From JAOUFP01 sp947085825 (GTDB taxonomy: Bacteria; Nitrospirota; Thermodesulfovibrionia; Thermodesulfovibrionales; UBA6898): a stretch of DNA of 14,451 nucleotides. Shown here piece after piece: positions 1 through 6,632 of the stretch. The stretch is taken from positions 1 to 14,451 of the forward strand of contig CAMTXX010000105.1 of NCBI GenBank assembly GCA_947085825.1, written 5' to 3'. Each line of letters starts with the position of its first letter. Within the stretch, counting starts at the first letter, position 1. A model generated the notes under the pieces. That model did no database searches and was not told the origin of the DNA. It worked only from the letters and a program-made list of their open reading frames with translations. The translations under genes were made by a program, and so were the position numbers.

Positions 1-62
1 ACTCAGATCAAGCCTTCCCGATTTTCTCCTGAATGCTGATAATGACTCCATCTTCAAGAAAA

Positions 63-863
63 TCATCCTCGATCACGCCGATCATGATAAAATACCAGGG
101 TTTCGTATGGCTGCATAACGGAGAACTTTGCACTGGCAAGTCCCATATCTCCCAAGGCGAATTGAATGATGGAGACAGCGGCGATGGATGCTGTCTCAGC
201 CTTCAGTATCCTGTTGCCGAGCGTAGCCGTAAAGAACCCTTTTTCTGACGCAAGCAATACTTCCTTTTCGGAAAAACCGCCCTCAGGGCCGATAAGCAGG
301 AATATCTTATCGGTATGCTGAAGCCTGCTTGTGATAATAGGGAGTTTCTCCCCTCCTTCTTCCCAAAAAATAATGCCTTTCCCTGAAATCAGGCCGGGAA
401 TCCCGAAGATGTCTTTAAAGGAACAGGTTTCGAATATTTCAGGAATTTTGGTTCTTCCTGACTGCCTGGAGGCCTCCTCAGCTATTTTTTTCCAACGTGG
501 GTGTTTTCTGGTTTCCCTGAGCTGGCTTCTTTCAGTGCTTACAGGAATTATTGCGCTCACCCCCAGTTCAGTCGTCTTTTGGATTATGAAATCCATTTTT
601 TCACCCTTAAGAAGCCCCTGGATAAGAATTATATTTAAATTGGATTCTGTGTTCAAACTATAATCACCGGTAAGGTCTATGACCACTTCTTTTTTTGATA
701 CGGAGAGGATTTGAGCGGTGTATGAACAGGCTTTTTCATCTGTGACAATAAGACCATCGCCTGCTTTGCACCGGAGAACAGAAATGAGATAATGCGCTTT
801 ATCGTCTTTAATAACAACAGGCCTTCTTAACAGAGATAATTCATCGAGAAATATTCTATGCAT
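63..863 (-). CDS. rsmE: 16S rRNA (uridine1498-N3)-methyltransferase RsmE
   Basis: SPOUT-class methyltransferase that uses S-adenosylmethionine to methylate U1498 of 16S rRNA in the cytoplasm. The 266-residue product has the N-terminal PUA-like part (about 1-70) and the knotted SAM-binding part with GPEGGF at 192-197 and LGNRILKAETA at 215-225, which are the family signatures. The N-terminus (MHRIFLDE) lines up with known RsmE starts, so the ATG at 863 is likely, although no Shine-Dalgarno precedes it. The conserved core normally ends near LGD (about 239). Here about 27 extra residues follow, ending in YHDRRDRG, which is longer than the roughly 243-residue E. coli enzyme. It lies 188 bp after dnaJ on the same strand. 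A palindromic repeat fills that gap and nearly touches the start codon. Family assignment is firm; the tail and start are less so. Confidence 0.93.
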   Translation of the reverse strand: MHRIFLDELSLLRRPVVIKDDKAHYLISVLRCKAGDGLIVTDEKACSYTAQILSVSKKEVVIDLTGDYSLNTESNLNIILIQGLLKGEKMDFIIQKTTELGVSAIIPVSTERSQLRETRKHPRWKKIAEEASRQSGRTKIPEIFETCSFKDIFGIPGLISGKGIIFWEEGGEKLPIITSRLQHTDKIFLLIGPEGGFSEKEVLLASEKGFFTATLGNRILKAETASIAAVSIIQFALGDMGLASAKFSVMQPYETLVFYHDRRDRG

Positions 864-982
864 GGAGACGTTTGCAAAAGTCTTTATCTGTCATTCCCGA
901 TGTTTTTATCGGGAATCCAGTATGCTTTAAAAACAAAGACTTCTGGATACCCGCCTTCGCGGGTATGACGGCAAAAGCGTCT
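863..982. repeat. Palindromic intergenic repeat (MITE/REP-like), dnaJ-rsmE gap
   Basis: The core runs from GTCATTCCCG at 890 to CGGGTATGAC ending at 969 and is an imperfect palindrome. Each half is also a hairpin: CCCGATG...ATCGGG at about 896-913, and ACCCGCCTTCGCGGGT at about 949-964. AATCCAG (914-920) pairs imperfectly with CTGGAT (943-948). Weaker matching extends outward (AGACG near 866-870 against CGTCT near 978-982). Read on the minus strand it gives the VIPAKAGIQ peptide typical of spurious ORFs made by this repeat class. There is no transposase, so it would be a non-autonomous element. It has no clear T-run and is not an obvious terminator. Confidence 0.8.
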
Positions 983-1051
983 GGTGCGATACTATTGCAA
1001 GAGATGCCATGTTTTACAAATATGGCCGAATGTGCGGATTTATTGTGAAAT

Positions 1052-2143
1052 TCAGTTTTCAACGCCTGTAAACAGATCTTTCAGTTTTTCTTTGAAACTT
1101 TTACTTATTTCATCACCATTGATGGCTGCGAATTCTTCCAGGAGTTCCTTTTGCCGGGTTGTTAATTTTGTCGGCACTTCGACATAAATTCTTACTATCT
1201 GATTGCCCCTCTGGTGACCTCCAACCCGTGGGGTCCCTTTGCCTTTGATGGTGAACAGCTTGCCTGACTGAGTGCCAGCCGGAATTTTCAGTTTTGCAGT
1301 GCCGTCGATCGTCGGCACTTCTATCTCTGTCCCCATAGCTGCCTGAGGGAATGATATAGGCATCTCACAGAATATCTCGGTCCCTTCACGTTTGAAGAAA
1401 GGATGTTCTTCTATATTCAAAATAACATAGAGGTCTCCATGTGGGCCTCCGAATTGACCGGGTTCTCCTTCCCCGCTTATTCTAAGCCTTGAGCCGGTGT
1501 CCACTCCGGCAGGAATTTTCAGGGAAATGTTCTTTTGTTCCTGGATATTCCCTGCGCCTTTGCATTTCTTGCAAGGGTGGGTTATGATTTTCCCTGTGCC
1601 TTGACATTTGCCGCAGGATTTCGAAACAGTGAAAAATCCTTGTTGAAAGAGTATTTGTCCTGTCCCTTTGCAGGAAGGGCAGGTCTCAGGGGCTTTGCCG
1701 GGTGCGGAGCCATTTCCCCTGCAATCCTTACAGGTTTCCCGCTTTGTAAAATCTATGGTCTTTTCTGTCCCGAATATTGCTTCTGAAAGTGATATTTCAA
1801 GGTCATACCTGAGATCAGAGCCTTTTGAAGGCCTTTGCCTTCTTGTTCCGCCGATATTACCGAAGAAATCTCCAAAGATATCTTCAAAAATATCTCCAAA
1901 GCCTGCGCCTGAATAACCTCCACCCATACCTTCAGAAGACCCGAACCTGTCATAATGAGCACGTTTTTGGGGGTCACTCAGGCAGGAATATGCCTCATTG
2001 ATTTCCTTAAACTTCTCTTCTGATTCCTTGTTGTCGGGATTTCTGTCAGGGTGATATTTCATCGCAAGCTGCCTGAACGCTCTTTTTAAATCATCGGCTG
2101 TGGCATCCCGGGAGACGCCGAGTAAGTCGTAATAATCTTTCAT
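1052..2143 (-). CDS. dnaJ: Chaperone protein DnaJ (Hsp40, type I)
   Basis: J-domain co-chaperone that delivers unfolded substrates to DnaK and stimulates its ATPase. At 363 residues it is of usual type I length. The J domain is at about 1-70 with the HPD motif at 31-33. A Gly/Phe-rich linker (about 72-100) follows, then the zinc-binding domain with four CxxCxGxG repeats at 138-145, 155-162, 177-184 and 191-198, all complete. The C-terminal substrate-binding domains include FTIKGKGTPR and end in GVEN. The ATG at 2143 is preceded by AAGGAA at 2151-2156, a fair ribosome binding site. It follows dnaK by 158 bp, a gap filled by an inverted repeat, so co-transcription from the hrcA promoter depends on read-through of that element. 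No internal dnaJ promoter is evident. Confidence 0.97.
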   Translation of the reverse strand: MKDYYDLLGVSRDATADDLKRAFRQLAMKYHPDRNPDNKESEEKFKEINEAYSCLSDPQKRAHYDRFGSSEGMGGGYSGAGFGDIFEDIFGDFFGNIGGTRRQRPSKGSDLRYDLEISLSEAIFGTEKTIDFTKRETCKDCRGNGSAPGKAPETCPSCKGTGQILFQQGFFTVSKSCGKCQGTGKIITHPCKKCKGAGNIQEQKNISLKIPAGVDTGSRLRISGEGEPGQFGGPHGDLYVILNIEEHPFFKREGTEIFCEMPISFPQAAMGTEIEVPTIDGTAKLKIPAGTQSGKLFTIKGKGTPRVGGHQRGNQIVRIYVEVPTKLTTRQKELLEEFAAINGDEISKSFKEKLKDLFTGVEN

Positions 2144-2188
2144 GTATAGTTTCCTTGGATATATAAATATTAGTAAAAGTTCAGCTAA

Positions 2189-2286
2189 CCGCAGAGACGC
2201 AAAGGCGCTGAGTATGGAAATTAATCAAATAACAGAAAAGCTAATTGGAGCAGCTTCATTTTCTCCGCGTCTTTGCGTCTCTGCGG
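2189..2286. repeat. Inverted repeat element between dnaK and dnaJ
   Basis: The left arm at 2189-2212 begins CCGCAGAGACGCAAAG. The right arm at 2263-2286 is its reverse complement, with 22 of 24 positions matching. About 50 bp of AT-rich sequence lies between them. The match continues outward as AGTTCA on both sides, with five extra bases (GCTAA) on the left. The arm resembles the widespread dispersed CCGCAGAGACGC repeat found in many environmental bacterial genomes. There is no ORF inside. In RNA it could fold into a long hairpin between the dnaK stop and the dnaJ ribosome binding site. Confidence 0.85.
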
Positions 2287-2301
2287 TGAACTATTACGTT
2301 T

Positions 2302-4215
2302 TTAAGATTTGTTTTTGTCGACGTCCTCAAACTCTGCTTCTACAACTTCTTCCTCGCCTTCCTTTTTTGCGCCCTGTTCTGTTCCGGCAGCTCCTCCAGG
2401 TTGGGCCCCTGCTGTCTTGTATATGTGTTCTGCAAGTTTATGAGAAGCAGTAGTAAGTTTATCTATCGCAGCCTTTATTTCAGCCACATCACTGCTGGAA
2501 TCTTTTACCTTCCTGCAATGTTCGAGGGCTTCTTCTATGTTTCTCCTGTCGTCTTCAGTGATCTTGTCGGAATAGTCCTTGAGTGATTTTTCAACGGAAT
2601 ACAGAAGTGAATCAGCATTATTTTTTGCCTCAACCAGTTCTTTTCTTTTGTGGTCTTCATCTCTGTGTGACTCAGCATCGCGCACCATGTCTTTGATTTC
2701 ATTTTCGGACAGTCCGCTCGTAGCTGTTATGCGTATGGACTGTTCCTTGTTTGTGCCGAGGTCTTTTGCGGATACATGGAGAATGCCGTTGGCGTCAATA
2801 TCAAATGACACCTCAATCTGAGGCAGTCCTCTGGGCGCGGGAGGCAGGCCTATAAGCTCAAAATTGCCGAGCAATTTATTGTCTGCGGCCATGTCTCTTT
2901 CGCCCTGGCAGATCTTTATGGTAACTGCCGGCTGGTTATCGCTTGCCGTAGAGAACACCTGGCTTTTCTTTGTAGGAATGGTGGTATTTCTTTCTATTAT
3001 TTTTGTGAAAATACCGCCAAGGGTCTCGATCCCGAGCGATAGGGGTGTTACATCAAGGAGCAGGACCTCTTTGACGTCGCCTTTAAGCACTGCTGCCTGA
3101 ATTGCCGCTCCGACTGCTACGACCTCGTCCGGATTCACGGTACGGTTAGGCTCTTTCCCAAAATAATTTTGTACTGTCTGCTGTACTTTGGGGGTCCTTG
3201 TCTGTCCTCCGACCAGAAGCACCTCGTCAATGTTTGTTTGGGACAAATTTGAGTCGGACAAGGCGTTTTTACAGGGACCTATTGTTTTTTCGAAAAGGTC
3301 ATCTACGAGTTGTTCGAACTTTGCCCGTGAAATTTTCATCAGCAAGTGTTTTGGTCCCGAGGCGTCTGCTGTTATAAAGGGCAAATTTATTTCTGTCTCT
3401 GTTGCAGTTGAAAGTTCAATTTTGGCCCTTTCTGCCGCCTCTTTTAATCTCTGAAGGGCCATTTTATCGTTTTTCAGGTCAATAGCCTGGTCTTTTTTAA
3501 ATTCTTCGACTATCCAGTCGAGTATTCTCAGGTCAAAATCATCTCCGCCGAGGAAGGTATCACCGTTTGTTGATTTGACCTCTATTACCCCTTCGCCTAT
3601 TTCCAGTATGGAAATATCGAAGGTGCCGCCTCCAAGGTCATAGACAACGACTTTTTCTTCCTTCTTTTTGTCCATGCCGTAGGCAAGAGCGGCTGCTGTG
3701 GGTTCATTGATGATCCTCAGGACGTTCAGCCCTGCTATTCTTCCTGCATCTTTTGTCGCCTGTCTCTGGCTGTCATCAAAGTAGGCCGGCACGGTTATTA
3801 CCGCCTCTGTGACTTTCTCGCCGAGATAGTCTTCAGCAGCCTGCTTCAGCTTCTGAAGGATCATGGCGGAAACTTCAGGTGGAGAGTATTTTTTGCCGAA
3901 TATTTCCACATGAGCATCTCCATTGGAGGCCTCTACAATCTTATACGGGAGCCTCTTTTTTGCGTGCTCGACTTCCTTGGTGTTATATTTTCTTCCCATG
4001 AGTCTTTTTATCGAAAATATAGTATTTTCAGGATTTGTGACAGACTGCCTTTTTGCTATCTGTCCGACTAATCTTTCACCCTTGTCTGTGATTGCAATCA
4101 CAGACGGAGTTGTCCTGTTTCCTTCCTGATTAGGGATTACTACAGTTTCACCGCCCTGAACAACGGCAACTACCGAGTTTGTTGTTCCAAGGTCTATACC
4201 AATTGCCTTACCCAT
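2302..4215 (-). CDS. dnaK: Molecular chaperone DnaK (Hsp70)
   Basis: ATP-dependent Hsp70 chaperone that binds exposed hydrophobic segments, working with DnaJ and GrpE. The 637 residues match the usual family length. The nucleotide-binding domain carries GIDLGTTNS at 6-14, EPTAAALAYG at 171-180, VYDLGGGTFD at 191-200 and LLVGGQTRTP at 333-342. The interdomain linker is VLLLDVT at 384-390. The substrate-binding beta domain and helical lid follow, ending in an acidic tail (EAEFEDVDKNKS). The start is ATG at 4215, with a strong AGGAGG at 4226-4231 that lies inside the last codons of grpE. Only 2 bp separate the grpE stop from the dnaK ATG, so translational coupling is likely. Expression should follow the CIRCE-controlled promoter before hrcA. 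Confidence 0.99.
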   Translation of the reverse strand: MGKAIGIDLGTTNSVVAVVQGGETVVIPNQEGNRTTPSVIAITDKGERLVGQIAKRQSVTNPENTIFSIKRLMGRKYNTKEVEHAKKRLPYKIVEASNGDAHVEIFGKKYSPPEVSAMILQKLKQAAEDYLGEKVTEAVITVPAYFDDSQRQATKDAGRIAGLNVLRIINEPTAAALAYGMDKKKEEKVVVYDLGGGTFDISILEIGEGVIEVKSTNGDTFLGGDDFDLRILDWIVEEFKKDQAIDLKNDKMALQRLKEAAERAKIELSTATETEINLPFITADASGPKHLLMKISRAKFEQLVDDLFEKTIGPCKNALSDSNLSQTNIDEVLLVGGQTRTPKVQQTVQNYFGKEPNRTVNPDEVVAVGAAIQAAVLKGDVKEVLLLDVTPLSLGIETLGGIFTKIIERNTTIPTKKSQVFSTASDNQPAVTIKICQGERDMAADNKLLGNFELIGLPPAPRGLPQIEVSFDIDANGILHVSAKDLGTNKEQSIRITATSGLSENEIKDMVRDAESHRDEDHKRKELVEAKNNADSLLYSVEKSLKDYSDKITEDDRRNIEEALEHCRKVKDSSSDVAEIKAAIDKLTTASHKLAEHIYKTAGAQPGGAAGTEQGAKKEGEEEVVEAEFEDVDKNKS

Positions 4216-4217
4216 TT

Positions 4218-4838
4218 TTATTGATCCTCCTCTATGTTCTCACTGTTATTGATTTTAATGCCTTCAGGCATATCAGAAGCTTCGTTTTGCGCTTCTTTTT
4301 CATTTTGATGTTCAGTTTTTTTTTGTGGTTTTATCGAAACGGCAACAAGGGACGGACGCAGTACTTTATCACGATAGAGATAGCCTGCACGCAGTTCTTC
4401 GGCAACCATCTTTTCCTCAAGGTCTTCTCTTTCTACCTGTGTCATGGCATGATGGATGGAAGGGTCAAACGCCTTGCCGGCAGCCTCGATCTTTGTCAGG
4501 CCGAACTTTTCAAGGGCCCTCAGCAGTTCCTTAAGGGTCATCTCAACCCCCTGAACGATCCCTGTAAGAGGTTCTTCTGTCGCATGTCTCAGGGCAAGGT
4601 CAAGACTGTCTATGGCAGGCAGCAATTCATATATAAGGGCTTCGTTTCCGTATCTTGCCAATTCCTCTTTATCCTTGTTTACCCTTTTTTTGTAATTATC
4701 AAATTCCGCGTACAGCCTGAGATATTTGTTGTTTAACTCTTCAATGATTGATTTTTCCTGCGCCTTCAATTCCTCAGCTGCATCCGCCTGAGCTTCTACT
4801 GATTGGGTTTCGGTATCATATTTGTCCTGTTCTTCCAA
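4218..4838 (-). CDS. grpE: Nucleotide exchange factor GrpE
   Basis: GrpE releases ADP from DnaK and acts as a dimer in the cytoplasm. The 206-residue product has an acidic N-terminal tail, a long helix at about 22-75 containing YLRLYAEFDNYKKR (39-52), and the beta-wing head region with FDPSIHHAM at 124-132 and GYLYRDKVLRPSLVAVS at 152-168. A charged, probably disordered tail of about 36 residues follows the head. The start is taken as TTG at 4838, preceded by GGAAGG 6 nt upstream; no in-frame ATG occurs before the conserved helix. It lies 19 bp after hrcA and 2 bp before dnaK, in the classic hrcA-grpE-dnaK-dnaJ order. Family call is firm; the rare start codon is the main uncertainty. Confidence 0.95.
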   Translation of the reverse strand: MEEQDKYDTETQSVEAQADAAEELKAQEKSIIEELNNKYLRLYAEFDNYKKRVNKDKEELARYGNEALIYELLPAIDSLDLALRHATEEPLTGIVQGVEMTLKELLRALEKFGLTKIEAAGKAFDPSIHHAMTQVEREDLEEKMVAEELRAGYLYRDKVLRPSLVAVSIKPQKKTEHQNEKEAQNEASDMPEGIKINNSENIEEDQ

Positions 4839-4857
4839 AGTTCACCTTCCTGTTTTT

Positions 4858-5877
4858 TTAAGACAATAATTTTGTGATAAAGCGGGCCGTTGAGTCAACA
4901 ATAGAAATCGCTTCCTGATAATTCATTCTCTTTGGACCGATTATGGCAATAGTCCCGATAGGCCTGTCCCCTTCTTTATACGTGGCAGCCACCAGGCTGA
5001 GCTGGTTCATCTCCTCAAGGGAGTTTTCAGCTCCGATCAGTACCTGTGTGCCTTCGGCATCAGCGATATTGTCAAGGAGATTTATAATAAGATGTTTGGC
5101 TTCGAGTGTCTGGAGCAATTCTCTTATTCTGTTAATGTCGCAGAATTCAGGAAGTCTCAATACCTCGGACAAACCGGATATATAAATATTCCCCGGCGCT
5201 GAGGAGAAGGCGTTCCTGCAGATCCTTATCGCCTCTGAAATCAGACTGTCGCAAAGGACTCTTTCTTTGGTCATTTCCTTCAAGATGAGTCTTTTAATTT
5301 CATCAAGGGAACGGCCTTTAAAGCGGGAGTTAATATATTCAGCAATCCTGTTAAGCTCTCTTTGAGAGATCTCAGGAGCTACCGGAACAATCTTGTTTTG
5401 GATCATGCCTTCGTCAGTAAATAATATTACCGCAAGCTGGTCATCTCTGTATTTCAAAAGCTCAATTTTGTTTAATGTTGTCATGCTTGTATTGGGTGAC
5501 ATCGTGACGCCTATATAATGCGAAAGCTCTGAAAGCATTTTTGAGGCGTCGTCAAGAAAAGAATTAATGTCTTTTTTTATCAGTTCGAATTTTTTGTTGA
5601 GTTCTGCTGTCAGGGCGCTATTTATCTGTTGTTTTTCATTGGCTATCGAATCAACATAGAAACGGTATCCGCTGTCTGTGGGGACCCTTCCCGCAGAGGT
5701 ATGAGGCTGACGCAAATATCCCATTTCTTCCAGGTCTGACATGATATTTCTTATGGTTGCAGGAGAAAGACCGAAATGGTATTTCTTTGTTACAACCCTT
5801 GAACCAACAGGCCCCGGTGTGTTGATGTAACACTGAATAACAGCGTATAAAACTTTCTTGCTTCTTTCGTCTAACAT
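4858..5877 (-). CDS. hrcA: Heat-inducible transcription repressor HrcA
   Basis: HrcA represses class I heat-shock operons by binding the CIRCE inverted repeat. In characterised species it needs GroEL to stay active. The 339-residue protein has the N-terminal winged helix-turn-helix (about 1-75) with the recognition region SPATIRNIMSDLEEMGYL at 38-55 and the wing segment PHTSAGRVPTDSGYR at 58-72. The GAF-like and dimerisation parts follow, ending in FITKLLS. The start is ATG at 5877. A GGAGAG 9 nt upstream (5887-5892) overlaps the CIRCE operator, so operator and ribosome binding site coincide. It is first in the heat-shock operon and should be autoregulated. The length and all expected regions are intact. 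Confidence 0.97.
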   Translation of the reverse strand: MLDERSKKVLYAVIQCYINTPGPVGSRVVTKKYHFGLSPATIRNIMSDLEEMGYLRQPHTSAGRVPTDSGYRFYVDSIANEKQQINSALTAELNKKFELIKKDINSFLDDASKMLSELSHYIGVTMSPNTSMTTLNKIELLKYRDDQLAVILFTDEGMIQNKIVPVAPEISQRELNRIAEYINSRFKGRSLDEIKRLILKEMTKERVLCDSLISEAIRICRNAFSSAPGNIYISGLSEVLRLPEFCDINRIRELLQTLEAKHLIINLLDNIADAEGTQVLIGAENSLEEMNQLSLVAATYKEGDRPIGTIAIIGPKRMNYQEAISIVDSTARFITKLLS

Positions 5878-5880
5878 GCT

Positions 5881-5907
5881 TTAGCACTCTCCATACCAGA
5901 GTGCTAA
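5881..5907. promoter_or_regulatory. CIRCE operator (HrcA binding site)
   Basis: TTAGCACTC (5881-5889), a 9-base spacer, then GAGTGCTAA (5899-5907). This is a perfect match to the CIRCE consensus TTAGCACTC-N9-GAGTGCTAA. It sits 3 bp before the hrcA start codon and just downstream of the predicted -10 box. Bound HrcA would block early transcription. In the mRNA the repeat can form a hairpin that includes the hrcA ribosome binding site. Confidence 0.98.
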
Positions 5908-5908
5908 T

Positions 5909-5938
5909 AATTTAACAGTTATACACTTTAAGAGTCAA
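5909..5938 (-). promoter_or_regulatory. Predicted sigma70-type promoter of the hrcA operon
   Basis: On the minus strand, TTGACT (complement of 5933-5938) is followed after 18 bp by TAAATT (complement of 5909-5914), directly upstream of CIRCE. The -35 matches 5 of 6 consensus bases and the -10 matches 4 of 6. Placement just before CIRCE is what is expected for HrcA-controlled operons. The exact -10 box is uncertain because the stretch is AT-rich. Confidence 0.6.
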
Positions 5939-6018
5939 GTTTTGATGGGTTTTTACATAATAATGTTTCATACTGCTGATTTAGCAATGTCCTTGCCTAT
6001 CCGTGGATAAGGGTTGTG

Positions 6019-6471
6019 TCACAGATTGATGATCACCGCATGTTCATCGCACTCAGGGAATTTCGGGCATCTGACGCAGTCTCCCCATATCTTCTGGGGA
6101 AGGCTTGCCTTGTCCGTATCCGTGAAACCCAGTTTTTTAAAGAAAAGGGGCTGATAGGTGAGCGCAAAGACCCTTTTGATGCCGAGGGCCTTTGCCTCGC
6201 CCAGACATCTTTTTACCATCTGTTTCCCTATCCCCAACCTCTGGTGTTCTTTTCTGACCGCAAGTGATCTGACCTCGGCAAGGTCTTCCCATAGCACATG
6301 CAGCGCGCATACGCCTTTGATGGCCCCTTTTTCCTCGGCAACAACGAAGTCCCTGATATTTTCGTATAGTTCGTTGATGCCCCTCGGGATCATCTGTTCC
6401 TTGCGGGCAAATTCATTGATCAGCTTTTGGATCTCTTTAATATCAGAAATGACGGCTTTTCTTGTTTTCAA
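6019..6471 (-). CDS. argA: Stand-alone N-acetylglutamate synthase, short ArgA type (GNAT)
   Basis: A GNAT-fold acetyltransferase that most resembles the short ArgA group, which makes N-acetylglutamate from glutamate and acetyl-CoA as the first step of arginine synthesis. The 150-residue protein lacks the amino-acid-kinase domain of classical ArgA. Visible features are the N-terminal RKAVISDIKEIQKLINEFA, the core WEDLAEVRSLAV (61-72), the acetyl-CoA loop QRLGIG (77-82), LTYQPLFFKKLGF (104-116) and a C-terminal cysteine cluster C132, C135 and C141. The start is TTG at 6471; an in-frame TAG lies five codons upstream of it and no ATG intervenes. GAAGGG lies 10 nt before the TTG. A different ORF overlaps the start by 29 nt. 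It reads toward hrcA but is separated from it by the hrcA promoter. A general GNAT of another specificity is the alternative. Confidence 0.85.
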   Translation of the reverse strand: MKTRKAVISDIKEIQKLINEFARKEQMIPRGINELYENIRDFVVAEEKGAIKGVCALHVLWEDLAEVRSLAVRKEHQRLGIGKQMVKRCLGEAKALGIKRVFALTYQPLFFKKLGFTDTDKASLPQKIWGDCVRCPKFPECDEHAVIINL

Positions 6472-6601
6472 GATATTTAATCCCTTCTATGATTGATTTA
6501 CTGTTGATTTCGGCTGCATCGACTCTGGTTGATTTCAGGGAGAAAGATATTGCGTCGACAGTCGATTTTTTATAAGGGGTCCTGTCTGTAAAGGCGCTGG
6601 T
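6443..6601 (-). pseudogene. Coding-like ORF without a normal start, overlapping argA (possible gene remnant)
   Basis: Between the diguanylate cyclase and argA, one minus-strand frame stays open for 52 codons, from just after a TAA (6602-6604) to a TGA (6443-6445). Its translation looks protein-like: a stretch reads TVDAISFSLKSTRVDAAE and a later one SKSIIEGIKYLEN. It overlaps the argA start by 29 nt, as coupled genes often do. It has no ATG, GTG or TTG; the only near candidate is a CTG about 21 codons in. It may be the decayed 3' end of a gene, a frameshifted gene, or chance. I do not recognise the family. Confidence 0.3.
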
Positions 6602-6632
6602 TTAAGGCTTTTCGGCCTGCTGAATACCTTTT

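Noticed and set aside
8..85. Minus-strand 25-residue ORF starting at 85 and overlapping the end of rsmE
   Set aside because: No convincing ribosome binding site, very short, and the frame is open for some distance inside rsmE; it may only be chance or a relic. Kept as a side note to the RsmE tail finding.
856..1062. Minus-strand 68-codon ORF containing VIPAKAGIQ
   Set aside because: It is the translation of the palindromic repeat; such ORFs recur wherever the repeat occurs and are not genes.
6002..6010. DnaA-box-like TTATCCACG (minus strand)
   Set aside because: A single site with one mismatch and no cluster of boxes, no AT-rich unwinding region and no dnaA/dnaN nearby; not enough for an origin.
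6555..6565. Perfect short palindrome TCGACAGTCGA followed by T-run
   Set aside because: A one-base loop cannot form a hairpin terminator, and the match is short enough to be chance; it also lies inside the coding-like ORF before argA.
6602..6625. Possible terminator after the GGDEF gene (AGGC...GCCT)
   Set aside because: The stem is only about four pairs with no T-run in the reading direction.
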